DNA of 64,000 nt, taken from assembly GCF_021117275.1 (NCBI RefSeq), contig NZ_CP088245.1, forward strand, positions 2,827,501 through 2,891,500, written 5' to 3'. The DNA is from Metabacillus sp. B2-18 (GTDB lineage: Bacteria > Bacillota > Bacilli > Bacillales > Bacillaceae). How positions within the stretch are numbered: position 1 is the stretch's first letter; the number at the start of each line of letters is the position of its first letter. Shown here one piece after another: positions 25,535-35,217 of the stretch. Position numbers and translations under genes: made by a program. The notes beneath the pieces were generated by a model. That model was not told the origin of the DNA, did no database searches, and saw only the letters and a program-made list of their open reading frames with translations.

Positions 25535-27067
25535 TTAAAATTTATTTTGATACTCACTAATTGCGTTATATTCCTTTTCAAGTAATCTCGGCAAGCGAAT
25601 GAAGATTGGCATGAGTTCACGATAAGCAGCAGTTGCTTCTTTATTCGGCTGATGTGAATGAAGTGATCCCACCATCTTTTCCACTTCACTTAAGGACTCA
25701 ATTTCTCCAAGACCATATTTTCCTAACACAATTGCACCTAAACATGAGCTCTCAAAACTTTCTGGAATTGTAACTTCCTGGTCAAAAACATCGGCTAGCA
25801 TTTGTCGCCAAAACACCGACCGAGCAAACCCTCCTGTTGCTTGTACACGAGTCGGAGTTCCGATTAATTCCTCAAGAGCAAGCAGAACACTGTATAAATT
25901 CATCATAATACCTTCTAGGACTGCTCGAATCATATGTTCTTTTTTATGATGCAAGCCTAAACCAAAGAATGAACCACGTGCATTTGCATTCCAAAGAGGA
26001 GCTCGCTCTCCTGCCATATATGGATGGAAAATTAATCCGTTTGATCCAGGAGCAACTGTAGCCGCAATTTCAGTTAACACATCATAAGGATCCTTCCCTA
26101 GCCTTTTAGCTGTTTCAACCTCTGCATTTGCTAATTCATCTCTCACCCATCGAAAAATCATGCCACCATTATTCACAGGTCCACCAATTACCCAGTGCTT
26201 ATCTGTTAGCGCATAGCAGAAGATCCTTCCTTTTGGATCTGTTACAGGGCGATCTGTTACAGCACGAATAGCCCCACTTGTTCCAATTGTTACTGCTACA
26301 ACACCAGGCTCAATGGCATTCACTCCAAGGTTGGAAAGCACCCCATCACTTGCTCCCACAATAAATGGTGTATCATTAGGTATACCAATGAATTTTGCAA
26401 ATTCCGGATTTAAGCCTTTCATACTTCCTGTTGTACTTATTGGCTTTGATAACTGTTCTCTTTTTACACCAACAATCTCAAGTGCTTCATCATCCCAATC
26501 CAGCTTTTCAAGGTTAAACATCCCGGTTGCAGAAGCAATTGAATAATCTATCACATATTCACCAAATAAACGATAAAAAACATACTCTTTAATTGAAATG
26601 AATTTGTTACCTTGATTAAAATACTCTTTATGTTCAGTATTTAACCAAAACAGTTTAACTAAGGGTGACATTGGGTGAATCGGTGTACCTGTACGTAAGT
26701 ATATTTCATGTCCATTATGTTCTTGTTTTAATTTATCAGCATATTCTGCACTGCGGTTATCAGCCCATGTAATTGACTTTGTTATCGGTTGTCCTTCTCC
26801 ATCAACAACAATTAAACTATGCATGGCAGAACTAAAGGATACAAAGCGAACTTGCTCACCTGAAACATTTGCTTCTACCAAACTGTTTTTCATAACGGTA
26901 AGAACTGCTTGAAAAATCTCTTCTGGATCTTGTTCAGCTGTTGCTGGTGTTGGTGTGTGAAGTGGATACTCAACACCAAATCGACTAACAGCCTTTCCTT
27001 CTTCATTAAAAAGTACAGCTTTTGTACTTGTTGTTCCAATATCAACGCCCATCATAAATTTACCCAT
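25535..27067 (-). CDS. gntK: Gluconate kinase (FGGY family)
   Basis: 510 residues, the usual FGGY length. The N-terminal ATPase half has the phosphate loop GVDIGTTSTKAVLF (7-20) and the sugar-binding ITWADNRS (about 124-131), and the C-terminal half has GGPVNNGGMIFRW, GERAPLWNANARGSFFGL and the FGGY signature near QATGGFARSVFWRQMLADV. It phosphorylates gluconate to 6-phosphogluconate. Third gene of gnd-gntP-gntK. ATG 27067 follows TAGGAGGATATTGTT. Confidence 0.93.
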   Translation of the reverse strand: MGKFMMGVDIGTTSTKAVLFNEEGKAVSRFGVEYPLHTPTPATAEQDPEEIFQAVLTVMKNSLVEANVSGEQVRFVSFSSAMHSLIVVDGEGQPITKSITWADNRSAEYADKLKQEHNGHEIYLRTGTPIHPMSPLVKLFWLNTEHKEYFNQGNKFISIKEYVFYRLFGEYVIDYSIASATGMFNLEKLDWDDEALEIVGVKREQLSKPISTTGSMKGLNPEFAKFIGIPNDTPFIVGASDGVLSNLGVNAIEPGVVAVTIGTSGAIRAVTDRPVTDPKGRIFCYALTDKHWVIGGPVNNGGMIFRWVRDELANAEVETAKRLGKDPYDVLTEIAATVAPGSNGLIFHPYMAGERAPLWNANARGSFFGLGLHHKKEHMIRAVLEGIMMNLYSVLLALEELIGTPTRVQATGGFARSVFWRQMLADVFDQEVTIPESFESSCLGAIVLGKYGLGEIESLSEVEKMVGSLHSHQPNKEATAAYRELMPIFIRLPRLLEKEYNAISEYQNKF

Positions 27068-27127
27068 AACAATATCCTCCTAAATGAGAGAAAAGGGAAA
27101 ACCTGTATGGTTATCTCTTATCCTTTA

Positions 27128-28471
27128 TTATCCAATAAATACTCCTAAAATTAACGCTACTGTTACACCAACTAAACCAATTAACGTTTCCATAACAGTC
27201 CAAGATTTTAAAGTATCTTTTACACTTAATCCGAAATAACGTCCTACTAACCAGAACCCTGAATCGTTTACATGTGATAGTACAGTTGCACCCGATGCAA
27301 TTGCGATAACAAGTAATCCAAGTACAGGTCCTTGTAATCCTAAGATTTCGATAAGTGGAGCCATTAATCCTGCTGCTGTAACCATTGAAACGGTTGCAGA
27401 ACCTTGTGCAACACGAACAGCTGCTGCAATTAAAAACGCTAACAAAATTGGTGGTAAAGCAGACCCTGCCATCATATCACCAAGCACTTGACCTACACCT
27501 GAATCAATTAAGATTTGCTTAAATACCCCACCAGCACCTGTTACTAAGATGATGATACCCGCTGGTTCTAATGCCTTTGTCGCAATATCTTGTACTTCTT
27601 GACGAGAATATCCACGTTTTGTTCCTAAGAAGACAAAAGTTAGGATCGTTGCAATTGTTAATGCTACGAAAGGATGTCCCAGGAATGTAAGAATCGAACG
27701 TACAATATTTCCTTCTTCTAATAATACTCCTGAAACCGTATTCAGTAAAATCAAAACTAGTGGAATCATAATTAATGAAGCAATTAATTTAAAGCTAGGT
27801 AACTCTTTGTCATACTCAATTTCTTCTAAGTTCATATAATCTGGAACAACAACATGTAATTTTTTCGAAATATATTTTGCGAAAAGTGGTCCAGCAATGA
27901 TCATCGCAGGAATACCTGCAATCGTACCGAATAAGATAACCCAGCCAAGATCAGCACCGATTAAATCAGCAACAGCAATAGGACCTGGTGTTGGAGGAAT
28001 AAAGCTATGTGTTACAGCTAATCCTGCTAACAATGGTATACCATAGTATAATAAAGATTTTCCTGTTTTCTTTGCTAAACCATAAACGATTGGTACTAAG
28101 ATGATAAAACCAACATCAAAAAATACTGGGATCGCTACAAGGAAACCTGTAACACCTAACGCCCATTGTGATTTATCTTCACCAAATTTTTTAACAAGCG
28201 TTTGTGCTAAACGCTCTGCACCACCTGAAACTTCAAGCATTTGACCAAACATTGCACCTAAACCAACAACGACTGCAACGAATCCAAGGGTTCCACCCAT
28301 ACCGTTTTGCATCGAGGTCACAACTTCATTTAGTGGCATTCCTGCTAAAATACCAACGATTAAACTGACTAATAATAACGCAACGAATGCGTGTAATTTG
28401 GTACGAATAACTAAAAATAACAAAAGAAAAATTCCGGCTAATGCCACTAAAATTAACATTTGATCTGACAT
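27128..28471 (-). CDS. gntP: Gluconate permease (GntP family)
   Basis: 447 residues, about 12-14 hydrophobic segments. GntP-family stretches include FVAVVVGLGAMFGQMLEVSGGAERLA, GLAVTHSFIPPTPGPIAVADLIGADLGWVILFG (split here only by description) and SHVNDSGFWLVGRYFGLSVKDTLKSW-like motifs near the C-terminus. It is a proton-driven gluconate importer in the inner membrane. ATG 28471 follows GGAAGGTAG. It lies between gnd and gntK; an imperfect hairpin (28505-28545) in the gnd-gntP gap could tune mRNA processing. Confidence 0.92.
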   Translation of the reverse strand: MSDQMLILVALAGIFLLLFLVIRTKLHAFVALLLVSLIVGILAGMPLNEVVTSMQNGMGGTLGFVAVVVGLGAMFGQMLEVSGGAERLAQTLVKKFGEDKSQWALGVTGFLVAIPVFFDVGFIILVPIVYGLAKKTGKSLLYYGIPLLAGLAVTHSFIPPTPGPIAVADLIGADLGWVILFGTIAGIPAMIIAGPLFAKYISKKLHVVVPDYMNLEEIEYDKELPSFKLIASLIMIPLVLILLNTVSGVLLEEGNIVRSILTFLGHPFVALTIATILTFVFLGTKRGYSRQEVQDIATKALEPAGIIILVTGAGGVFKQILIDSGVGQVLGDMMAGSALPPILLAFLIAAAVRVAQGSATVSMVTAAGLMAPLIEILGLQGPVLGLLVIAIASGATVLSHVNDSGFWLVGRYFGLSVKDTLKSWTVMETLIGLVGVTVALILGVFIG

Positions 28472-28565
28472 CTAGAACACTACCTTCCTTACTTGATTTG
28501 GGGTAAGAAGAAAGCGCTGTTTTTAAAACGCTATCTTCTTAGTCTTCCTAATTTTTGAAAAAAAT

Positions 28566-29462
28566 TTATTTTTTCTCTACAGCATGTCCGCCAAATTCGT
28601 TACGAAGTGCTGCGACAACTTTACCTGTAAACGTATCATCTTCAAGCGAACGATATCTCATCATCAATGCCATCGTAATAACAGGTGCAGCAGTTTGAAG
28701 ATCAAGTGCTGTTTCAACCGTCCACTTTCCTTCACCAGATGAATGCATGATTCCTTTGATTCCATCAAGCTTTTCATCTTTAGAGAATGCATTTTCCGTT
28801 AACTCCATTAACCAAGAACGGATAACAGATCCATTGTTCCAAACTCTTGCGACTTTTTCGTAATCATAGTCAAATGGACTTTTATCAAGAAGATCAAATC
28901 CTTCCGCAATCGCTTGCATCATCCCGTATTCAATTCCGTTATGAACCATTTTTAGAAAATGACCACTACCTGCTTTTCCAGAATAAAGGTAACCGTTCTC
29001 AACCGTTATGTCTTTGAAAACCGGTTCAATTTCTTTGAAAACCTCTTCATTTCCACCTATCATTGTGCAAGCTCCATTACGAGCACCATCTACGCCACCA
29101 CTTGTTCCACAATCAAAGAAATAAATTCCGTTCGTTTCACACTCTTCATTTCTTCTTAATGAATCTTTGTAGTGGGCATTACCACCATCTATAATTCGAT
29201 CTCCCTCTTCTAAATATGGAAGCAATTGTTCAAAAACAGATTGTGTTGCCTCTCCAGCTGGGACCATCATCCAAACAGTTCTTGGTTTTGATAGTTTACT
29301 AACCAACTCTTGAATTGAATTGGCTGTTTGTACTCCCATTGAGGAAATTTTTTTCATGGATTCTTCATTAACATCAAAGGCTACAACATCATACTCTTTA
29401 TCTACTAAATTAAGAGATAACTGATATCCCATCTTTCCTAAGCCTATCATTCCTATTTGCAT
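28566..29462 (-). CDS. gnd: Short-form 6-phosphogluconate dehydrogenase (decarboxylating)
   Basis: 298 residues, the short YqeC/GndA-like type that lacks the long C-terminal domain of gntZ-type enzymes (about 470). GMIGLGKMGYQLSLNLV (3-19) is the NAD(P) fingerprint; FDCGTSGGVDGARNGACTMIGG (about 110-131) and KAGSGHFLKMVHNGIEYGMMQ (about 163-183, with the catalytic Lys) follow. It turns 6-phosphogluconate into ribulose-5-phosphate. First gene of the gluconate operon; ATG 29462 follows TTAGGAGAAATACAC. The promoter overlaps a cre site. Confidence 0.93.
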   Translation of the reverse strand: MQIGMIGLGKMGYQLSLNLVDKEYDVVAFDVNEESMKKISSMGVQTANSIQELVSKLSKPRTVWMMVPAGEATQSVFEQLLPYLEEGDRIIDGGNAHYKDSLRRNEECETNGIYFFDCGTSGGVDGARNGACTMIGGNEEVFKEIEPVFKDITVENGYLYSGKAGSGHFLKMVHNGIEYGMMQAIAEGFDLLDKSPFDYDYEKVARVWNNGSVIRSWLMELTENAFSKDEKLDGIKGIMHSSGEGKWTVETALDLQTAAPVITMALMMRYRSLEDDTFTGKVVAALRNEFGGHAVEKK

Positions 29463-29509
29463 GTGTATTTCTCCTAACTGTTTACGGAATAAATTTTCTT
29501 GATATCTTT

Positions 29510-29537
29510 ATTATATGAAAAAAAATTCTTTTTGCAA
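29510..29537 (-). promoter_or_regulatory. Promoter of the gnd-gntP-gntK operon
   Basis: On the minus strand a -35 TTGCAA (29537-29532) and a -10 TATAAT (29515-29510) are separated by 16 nt. The -35 lies inside the cre site. A-rich and T-rich inverted stretches around it (GAAAAAAAATTC; AGAAAAATATTTTTTCT) may be the RpiR-type regulator's operator. Confidence 0.7.
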
Positions 29538-29546
29538 GCGATTCCA
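29532..29546. promoter_or_regulatory. CcpA cre site over the gnd promoter
   Basis: TTGCAAGCGATTCCA matches the broad cre consensus WTGNAANCGNWNNCW at every position. It overlaps the gnd -35 box, so CcpA binding should block the gluconate operon when preferred sugars are present. Confidence 0.7.
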
Positions 29547-29577
29547 GAAAAATATTTTTTCTTTTTGTGAAATTTAG

Positions 29578-29583
29578 TATAAT
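29578..29583 (+). promoter_or_regulatory. -10 box of the RpiR-type regulator gene
   Basis: TATAAT about 30 nt before the start codon, with only a T-rich tract 17 nt upstream as a -35. The promoter is back to back with that of gnd. Confidence 0.5.
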
Positions 29584-29612
29584 AAAAGAAAGCCCTATCA
29601 GGAGGGAAGATT

Positions 29613-30467
29613 ATGAAAAAAGCTCAGGAGCCTTGTTTAGTCACGATTCGCAAGCTCTATCCAAAGTTCAGTGTTACAGAAAGAAAGATTGCCGATTATA
29701 TTTTAAAAAACCCAAATAAAATTATTCATTCTTCCATTAATCAATTAGCAGAAGATTTAGAGGTTGCCGATTCAACTGTATTCCGTTTTTGTAAACGACT
29801 TGGATATAAAGGGTATCAAGCAATGAAAATTGCCCTTGCATCCGAAGTTGTCTCGCCTATTCAGGATATTCATGAAAAAGTTACGGAGGGTGACACGGTT
29901 GATACAGTGGCTTCAAAAGTTTTTCGATCAAATATAAAGACGATTGAAGATTCATTATCTGTGTTAAATGAGGAACATTTACAAGCAGCTGTTGATTGCA
30001 TGATTAATGCAAATTCAATTGAATTTTTTGGGAGCGGCGGATCAAGCATTATCGCCCTTGATGCCTATCACAAACTGGTGCGAACAGGCTTAAAGGTTCA
30101 CTCTGTTATTGATACACACTTCCAGCTAATGGCAGCATCGCAAATGACGGAAAAAGACTGCGCCGTTTTTATTTCTCATTCAGGTTCTTCGAAAGATATT
30201 CTTCATATCTTGAATGTTGTAAAATCCACGGGAGCGAAAATGATCGCAATTACCAATTATGCGAAGTCTCCGTTAAGTGCAGCCGTTGATATTCCTCTCT
30301 ATACAGTGTCTGAGGAAACCGAATATCGATCAGAAGCTTTATCATCACGAATCGCACAACTAACGCTAATTGATGTTCTTTATGTGAATATTTTATTAAA
30401 ACGTGGCAATGAAGGAAAAGAAGCATTAAAGAAAATGCGTGAGGCTATTCTTGTGAAGAGAATTTAG
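29613..30467 (+). CDS. MurR/RpiR family transcriptional regulator (gluconate operon)
   Basis: 284 residues. The N-terminal HTH_6 domain (about 10-85; KIADYILKNPNKIIHSSINQLAEDLEVADSTVFRFCKRLGYKGYQ in part) is followed by a SIS sugar-phosphate isomerase domain (about 120-275; FFGSGGSSIIALDAYHK, VFISHSGSSKDI). It is divergent from the gluconate operon and likely represses it, with 6-phosphogluconate or a related sugar acid as the signal. This is a different regulator class from the GntR protein that controls the B. subtilis gnt operon. ATG 29613 follows CAGGAGGGAAG. Confidence 0.9.
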   Translation: MKKAQEPCLVTIRKLYPKFSVTERKIADYILKNPNKIIHSSINQLAEDLEVADSTVFRFCKRLGYKGYQAMKIALASEVVSPIQDIHEKVTEGDTVDTVASKVFRSNIKTIEDSLSVLNEEHLQAAVDCMINANSIEFFGSGGSSIIALDAYHKLVRTGLKVHSVIDTHFQLMAASQMTEKDCAVFISHSGSSKDILHILNVVKSTGAKMIAITNYAKSPLSAAVDIPLYTVSEETEYRSEALSSRIAQLTLIDVLYVNILLKRGNEGKEALKKMREAILVKRI

Positions 30468-30488
30468 CTTTGATAGTATGTAAAAATA

Positions 30489-30528
30489 AAAAACAGAGAA
30501 AGACGCACCGACGTCTTCTCTGTTTTTT
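30489..30528. terminator. Bidirectional terminator between rpiR-type gene and pepF
   Basis: AAAAAACAGAGAA and TTCTCTGTTTTTT flank an inner GACG/CGTC pairing, giving A and T runs on both sides of convergent genes. Confidence 0.85.
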
Positions 30529-30529
30529 A

Positions 30530-32317
30530 TTATAAATCTGAAAATTCATTTACAAGTGCCTTAAATTTCTTTAATGAGTTTTCAATCGGGTACGGAGCAG
30601 TTAAATCTACACCGGTATTCTTTAACAATTCCAATGGATAATCCGCACTTCCACTTTTTAAAAATTCCAAGTAAGAATGTAATGTTTTTTCATCACCTTC
30701 TAAAATTTTTGTAGCAAGATGAATCGCAGACGCAAAGCCTGTTGCGTACTTATACACATAAAACGGGCGGTAGAAATGTGGAATTCTTGACCAGCCGTAT
30801 TTTACCTCTTCATCAAACACAACATCATCTCCGTAATATTCACGGAACAAACCCTCATATGTTTTATTAAAAACTTCTACATTAAGTGGCATTCCCTTCT
30901 CTGCCATTTCATGTGTTTTCATTTCAAATTCTGCAAACATAACTTGTGTAAAAAATGTTCCTTTAAATTGATCAATAAAATGATTAACCAAATGCTTTCG
31001 TACGTCTGCATTTTCTTCTTTATCTAAAAGGTAGTTAATTAAAAGCACTTCGTTAACAGTAGAAGCAACTTCTGCAACAAATATACTGTAGCGCGCTGTG
31101 ATTTGTGGTTGATGTAACGAGCTTAACTTGCTGTGAACACCATGACCGCATTCATGAACCAAAGTAAACAAACTGTCCAAATTGTCTTGATGGTTTAAAA
31201 GAATATACGGATGAACGCCATAAACTCCAAGGTTATATGCACCTGATCGCTTACCTGGTGTTTCCCTCACATCAAGATATAGGTTTTCCTTAAATTCCCT
31301 TAGTGTTTTAATGTAATCTTCCCCTAATGGTGAAAGAGCTTCACACATGATTTCATATGCCTTTTCATATGAAATTTCTTGCTTTACACCACTTACTAAT
31401 GGAACACTTAAATCATATTGTCTAAGTTCATCAAGTTGTAATTTTTGCTTACGTAGCCTAGAGTATTGATGCAAAGAAGAGATATTTTGCTTCGTTGTTT
31501 CTATTAGATTTTCATATACTTCTCTAGGAACATTATCACCAAATAACGCTTTCTCTAAGGCAGAAGGGTAGTTTCGTAACTTTGCCATTGTGACATTGTT
31601 TTTTATAGCTGATGACAGAGTTGAAGCGATCGAATTTTTGAGTTGCAGATATGGTTTATAATATGCTTTGTATGCTTCTTTACGTTTTTCTCGATTTTCA
31701 TCCTCGATTATTTTTGCATACATGCCTCTTGTTAATTCAACTTTTTCACCATCATCGCTTGTTACTTCTCCAAACTTGATATCAGCATTGTTCATCATGC
31801 CAAATGTGTGACTTGGTGAAGATAGAGCTTCACCAAGCTTTGAAATCACTTCTTCTTGCTCTTTACTTAATACATGCTTTTTGTAACGGAATGATTCCCA
31901 TAAGTCTTTCTCGAAATACTCAAGCTTTTGTTCTGATGTTATGTATTCTTTTAATGTTTCTTCCTTTAAGCTCAAAAGAAATGGCATAAAAAAAGAAGTT
32001 GATGAGCCAGCTTTTATACTTAGTTGTTTAGCACGTTCTAAAAGCGATTGTGAACTTGTTTCTCGTGTATCTTCATCCACATTTAACATTGCATACGCAT
32101 AAAGCTTGTTAAAGGTAAAAGACATTTCTTCCTTTTTCTTTAAAAATGAGTAAAGTGATGGGCCGTCATGAATATTTCCGTCAAAACTCTTTAATTCTTC
32201 TACTTTTTCATTAATTGTATTATAGTCTTTCTCCCAATCTTTCAGGTCTGAATAAAGGTCATCTAAATTCCATTTTTCCTCAATCGGAACATCTTTTCTG
32301 GAAGTGTATGTTGTCAT
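30530..32317 (-). CDS. pepF: Oligoendopeptidase F (M3 metallopeptidase)
   Basis: 595 residues, the usual length. The zinc motif HECGHGVHS is near residue 385 and the downstream metal Glu in the EVASTVNEV stretch about 25 residues later. The N-terminal PepF domain and the conserved GWSRIPHFYRPFYVYKYATG near the C-terminus identify the B-type oligopeptidase. It cuts short peptides in the cytoplasm. ATG 32317 follows AAAGGGGAGATTTC. Monocistronic. Confidence 0.95.
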   Translation of the reverse strand: MTTYTSRKDVPIEEKWNLDDLYSDLKDWEKDYNTINEKVEELKSFDGNIHDGPSLYSFLKKKEEMSFTFNKLYAYAMLNVDEDTRETSSQSLLERAKQLSIKAGSSTSFFMPFLLSLKEETLKEYITSEQKLEYFEKDLWESFRYKKHVLSKEQEEVISKLGEALSSPSHTFGMMNNADIKFGEVTSDDGEKVELTRGMYAKIIEDENREKRKEAYKAYYKPYLQLKNSIASTLSSAIKNNVTMAKLRNYPSALEKALFGDNVPREVYENLIETTKQNISSLHQYSRLRKQKLQLDELRQYDLSVPLVSGVKQEISYEKAYEIMCEALSPLGEDYIKTLREFKENLYLDVRETPGKRSGAYNLGVYGVHPYILLNHQDNLDSLFTLVHECGHGVHSKLSSLHQPQITARYSIFVAEVASTVNEVLLINYLLDKEENADVRKHLVNHFIDQFKGTFFTQVMFAEFEMKTHEMAEKGMPLNVEVFNKTYEGLFREYYGDDVVFDEEVKYGWSRIPHFYRPFYVYKYATGFASAIHLATKILEGDEKTLHSYLEFLKSGSADYPLELLKNTGVDLTAPYPIENSLKKFKALVNEFSDL

Positions 32318-32387
32318 GAAATCTCCCCTTTCTGAAAGGTGCCTTTACTACTATATTCTACGTCTGTTGTTTTTACCCTTTTCATTA

Positions 32388-32849
32388 TTAATTTTGCTCA
32401 GTACGCTGCTTTCCTTCGTCAGTTACAGCAAATTTACGCGACATCTTTTTTATCTTTTCAACTTTACGGAACCGTAAAGCTGACCAATCCTCATCTATGG
32501 CTATTTGCCGAACCGGTTCATATCCCTCGGCAGCTAATAAGCCACCAACTGTTTCACGGCTGCAGTCAGAACCCTTATATGTTTTTGATGATTTTTTAGG
32601 GTAACAAATCCAAAATAAACCATCTTCCTTAATAGCTTGTACTGCTACTTGAGCAAGAGACTTCAATTGATCATTTGCTGTACCGAAAATCTGTACAAAA
32701 TCATACTCATCGCTTTTAGCTTCGTTATGAACGTCTCCTGTAAAGGATGAAATAACTTCATTGTAGGAATTAGGATGATTCATTATCAGAACTGGTTGTC
32801 CACTATCTTTAAATTGTAGTTTCTTCAGTATTGGATTACTTTCTACCAT
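32388..32849 (-). CDS. DUF3052-like conserved protein
   Basis: 153 residues with the pattern of DUF3052-type proteins: GQPVLIMNHPNSYNEVI at the start, DFVQIFGTANDQL, QAIKEDGLFWICYPKKSSK and GYEPVRQIAIDEDWSALRFR. These read like the Rossmann-like edge of a methyltransferase fold without a clear SAM motif. Function unknown. ATG 32849 has only a weak site (GGAGTGACACC). Confidence 0.78.
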   Translation of the reverse strand: MVESNPILKKLQFKDSGQPVLIMNHPNSYNEVISSFTGDVHNEAKSDEYDFVQIFGTANDQLKSLAQVAVQAIKEDGLFWICYPKKSSKTYKGSDCSRETVGGLLAAEGYEPVRQIAIDEDWSALRFRKVEKIKKMSRKFAVTDEGKQRTEQN

Positions 32850-33018
32850 GTGGTGTCACTCCATTCTAAATTTACATCATCCTATATATATCACTTTCCT
32901 CAAATGAAACGCAATGCGAAAATAAACTGACTATTAACAAAATTTATAGAAGTTCCATTTCACCAACTGTTACGTTAAAAAACTGTATAGTTTACATAAT
33001 AATATTATCTACTTAATT

Positions 33019-33050
33019 AAAAAACAGGACATCAAACATTGTCCTGTTTT
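33019..33050 (-). terminator. Terminator of the leucine-degradation operon
   Basis: AAAACAGGACA pairs perfectly with TGTCCTGTTTT around an 8-nt loop, followed by TTTT on the minus strand, 4 nt past the last stop codon. Confidence 0.9.
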
Positions 33051-33054
33051 CCTC

Positions 33055-33837
33055 TTATTCTCCTATATAATGCGGTTTTCGCTTTTCTTTAAATGCCTTT
33101 AACCCTTCTAATCGATCCTTTGTTGGGATGGTCATTTCATATGCTGCTCTCTCAATACTTAGCCCTGTTGTTAGGTTAACATGATACCCTTCATTAATCG
33201 CTTTTTTCGCTTGCGTAATAGCAATTGGAGCGTTCTGAGCAATTTCCCTGGCAATCTCAATTGCCTTACTTCCTACATTCTCAGGCTCTTCAACATATTC
33301 TACTAAGCCTATTTGGAGCGCTTCTTCTGCGTCTATTTTTCTAGCAGTGAAAATTAATTCCTTTACTTTTCCTTTTCCTATTAACTGAGGCAATCTTTGC
33401 GTTCCCCCTGCACCAGGAATGATTCCAAGTGATGTTTCCGTTAATCCAAGTTTAGCAGTTCGGGAAGCAACTCGAATATCACATGCTAAAGCAAGCTCCA
33501 ACCCTCCACCAAATGCAGCTCCATTAATTGCCGCAATCACGGGCTGAGGCAAAGTTTCTAGTTCATTTATTGTCTCTCTAATCAAAGATACTGTTTTTTT
33601 TACTGTAATAGCATCCATTTCTGAACGTTCCTTTAAATCAGCTCCTGCACAGAACACTTTTCCCCCAGATCCTGTTATCACAATACATCTAATGCTTTGT
33701 TCATATTTAGCAAGCTCAAAAGCTTCTTGAAGTTCTTTTAACATAGTAATAGACAATGCATTTGCTGCTTTAGGCCGATTTAATTCAATCTTTAAAATAC
33801 CTTCATTTACATCTGTTATGATTGCTATGTTATTCAT
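33055..33837 (-). CDS. yngF: Enoyl-CoA hydratase, YngF-like (methylglutaconyl-CoA hydratase)
   Basis: 260 residues of the crotonase fold. The oxyanion-hole and catalytic parts are visible: CAGADLKERSEM (about 62-73), GAAFGGGLELALACDIRVA (about 106-124, Glu114) and GLTETSLGIIPGAGGTQRL with the second catalytic Glu. In the leucine pathway this hydrates 3-methylglutaconyl-CoA to HMG-CoA, between the carboxylase and the lyase encoded upstream. Last gene of the operon; starts 14 nt after the carboxylase subunit gene. Confidence 0.85.
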   Translation of the reverse strand: MNNIAIITDVNEGILKIELNRPKAANALSITMLKELQEAFELAKYEQSIRCIVITGSGGKVFCAGADLKERSEMDAITVKKTVSLIRETINELETLPQPVIAAINGAAFGGGLELALACDIRVASRTAKLGLTETSLGIIPGAGGTQRLPQLIGKGKVKELIFTARKIDAEEALQIGLVEYVEEPENVGSKAIEIAREIAQNAPIAITQAKKAINEGYHVNLTTGLSIERAAYEMTIPTKDRLEGLKAFKEKRKPHYIGE

Positions 33838-33851
33838 CGATATATCTTCTC

Positions 33852-35192
33852 CTATCGACCGAAGTATTTTGCCAGAAAATTAGTTGTTGAATCGCCAGAT
33901 TGAAATGCACTATGTTCAACAATCTCTCTAAGAATAGGAATATTTGTTTTAATACCCTCAACTTGGTAATCAGATAATGCAAGTTGAAGTTTTTTGATCG
34001 CATCCTCACGATCTTTTCCCTTAACTATTAATTTTGCAATCATCGGATCGTAGTAAGGAGTAACGATTGATTGCTCATGTACCCCAAGCTCATGCCTAAT
34101 TTTATCTCCTTCTGGTAAAGAAAGAGAAGTAATAGTCCCAGGTGAAGGATAAAAGGTTTTCGGATCTTCCGCATAGATTCGAACTTCAATGGAATGTCCA
34201 TTTAGAGGTATTTGTTCTTGAGAAATACGCAACAATTCTCCTGCTGCCAACCGCAGCTGTTCTTCGACTAGATCAATTCCGGTAATTTCTTCTGTTACAG
34301 GATGCTCGACCTGTAACCTTGTATTCATTTCAAGAAAATAGAAGCTTTTGTTTTCATCTACTAAAAACTCAATTGTTCCTGCATTTTGATAGCCTATTGC
34401 CTTTGCTGCTTGAACAGCTGTTTCCCCTATATTTTTTCTTAAGTCATAATCTACAAAAGCTGATGGAGCTTCTTCTACGATTTTTTGATGTCTTCTTTGT
34501 ATCGAACATTCCCTTTCCCATAGATACACAGTATTTCCTTTGCTATCTGCTAAAAGTTGTATTTCAATATGTCTCGGGTTTTCGATGTACTTTTCTAAAT
34601 ACATCTCTCCGTTGCCGAAAAATGCAATGGCTCTTTTTTGATTTCCTTCAAAAGCCTTTACCATTTCTTCATCATTTCTAACAATCTGCATTCCAATTCC
34701 ACCGCCACCAGAAGAGGCCTTTAACATGATTGGATAACCAATTTCTTTTGCAACCTTAACTGCTTGTTCTGAATTTGATAAAGAAGTTAAAATACCAGGA
34801 ACAACAGGTACTCCGGCTTGCTTCATTATTTTACGAGCTTCAATTTTACTTCCCATGCTAGCAATTACCTGTGGAGACGGTCCAACAAAAATAAGTCCCA
34901 CTTCTTCACATTTTCTAGCAAACTCTGGATTTTCTGATAATAGTCCGTAGCCGGGATGAACGGCTTCAGCACCTACCTCTTTTGCAATTTCAATAATAGT
35001 ATCGATCTTTAAATAACTGTCTGCCACACGTGGCCCACCTACCAGATATGCTTCATCAGCAAATCGTCTGTGTGGAGCGTCCTGATCTGCCTCAGAATAG
35101 ATAGCAACTGTTCTAATACCTAATGATTTGCATGTTCTCATAATTCGAACAGCAATTTCTCCTCGATTTGCAACAAGTATCTTTTTGAACAA
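33852..35192 (-). CDS. yngHA: Acyl-CoA carboxylase biotin carboxylase subunit (YngHA-like)
   Basis: 446 residues. ATP-grasp biotin carboxylase: KKILVANRGEIAVRIMRTC at the N-terminus, the glycine-rich ATP loop KASSGGGGIGM (about 160), LQVEHPVTEEITGIDLVEEQ (about 285) and the C-terminal biotin carboxylase domain. It lacks the biotinyl domain, which is a separate gene at 38886. Start TTG 35192 has GGAGGTG 8 nt upstream; the frame upstream (to 35276) overlaps the previous gene's end. With yngE-like subunit it would carboxylate 3-methylcrotonyl-CoA. Confidence 0.88.
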   Translation of the reverse strand: MFKKILVANRGEIAVRIMRTCKSLGIRTVAIYSEADQDAPHRRFADEAYLVGGPRVADSYLKIDTIIEIAKEVGAEAVHPGYGLLSENPEFARKCEEVGLIFVGPSPQVIASMGSKIEARKIMKQAGVPVVPGILTSLSNSEQAVKVAKEIGYPIMLKASSGGGGIGMQIVRNDEEMVKAFEGNQKRAIAFFGNGEMYLEKYIENPRHIEIQLLADSKGNTVYLWERECSIQRRHQKIVEEAPSAFVDYDLRKNIGETAVQAAKAIGYQNAGTIEFLVDENKSFYFLEMNTRLQVEHPVTEEITGIDLVEEQLRLAAGELLRISQEQIPLNGHSIEVRIYAEDPKTFYPSPGTITSLSLPEGDKIRHELGVHEQSIVTPYYDPMIAKLIVKGKDREDAIKKLQLALSDYQVEGIKTNIPILREIVEHSAFQSGDSTTNFLAKYFGR

Positions 35193-35217
35193 ATGAAGTA
35201 CACCTCCATTTTTATCA

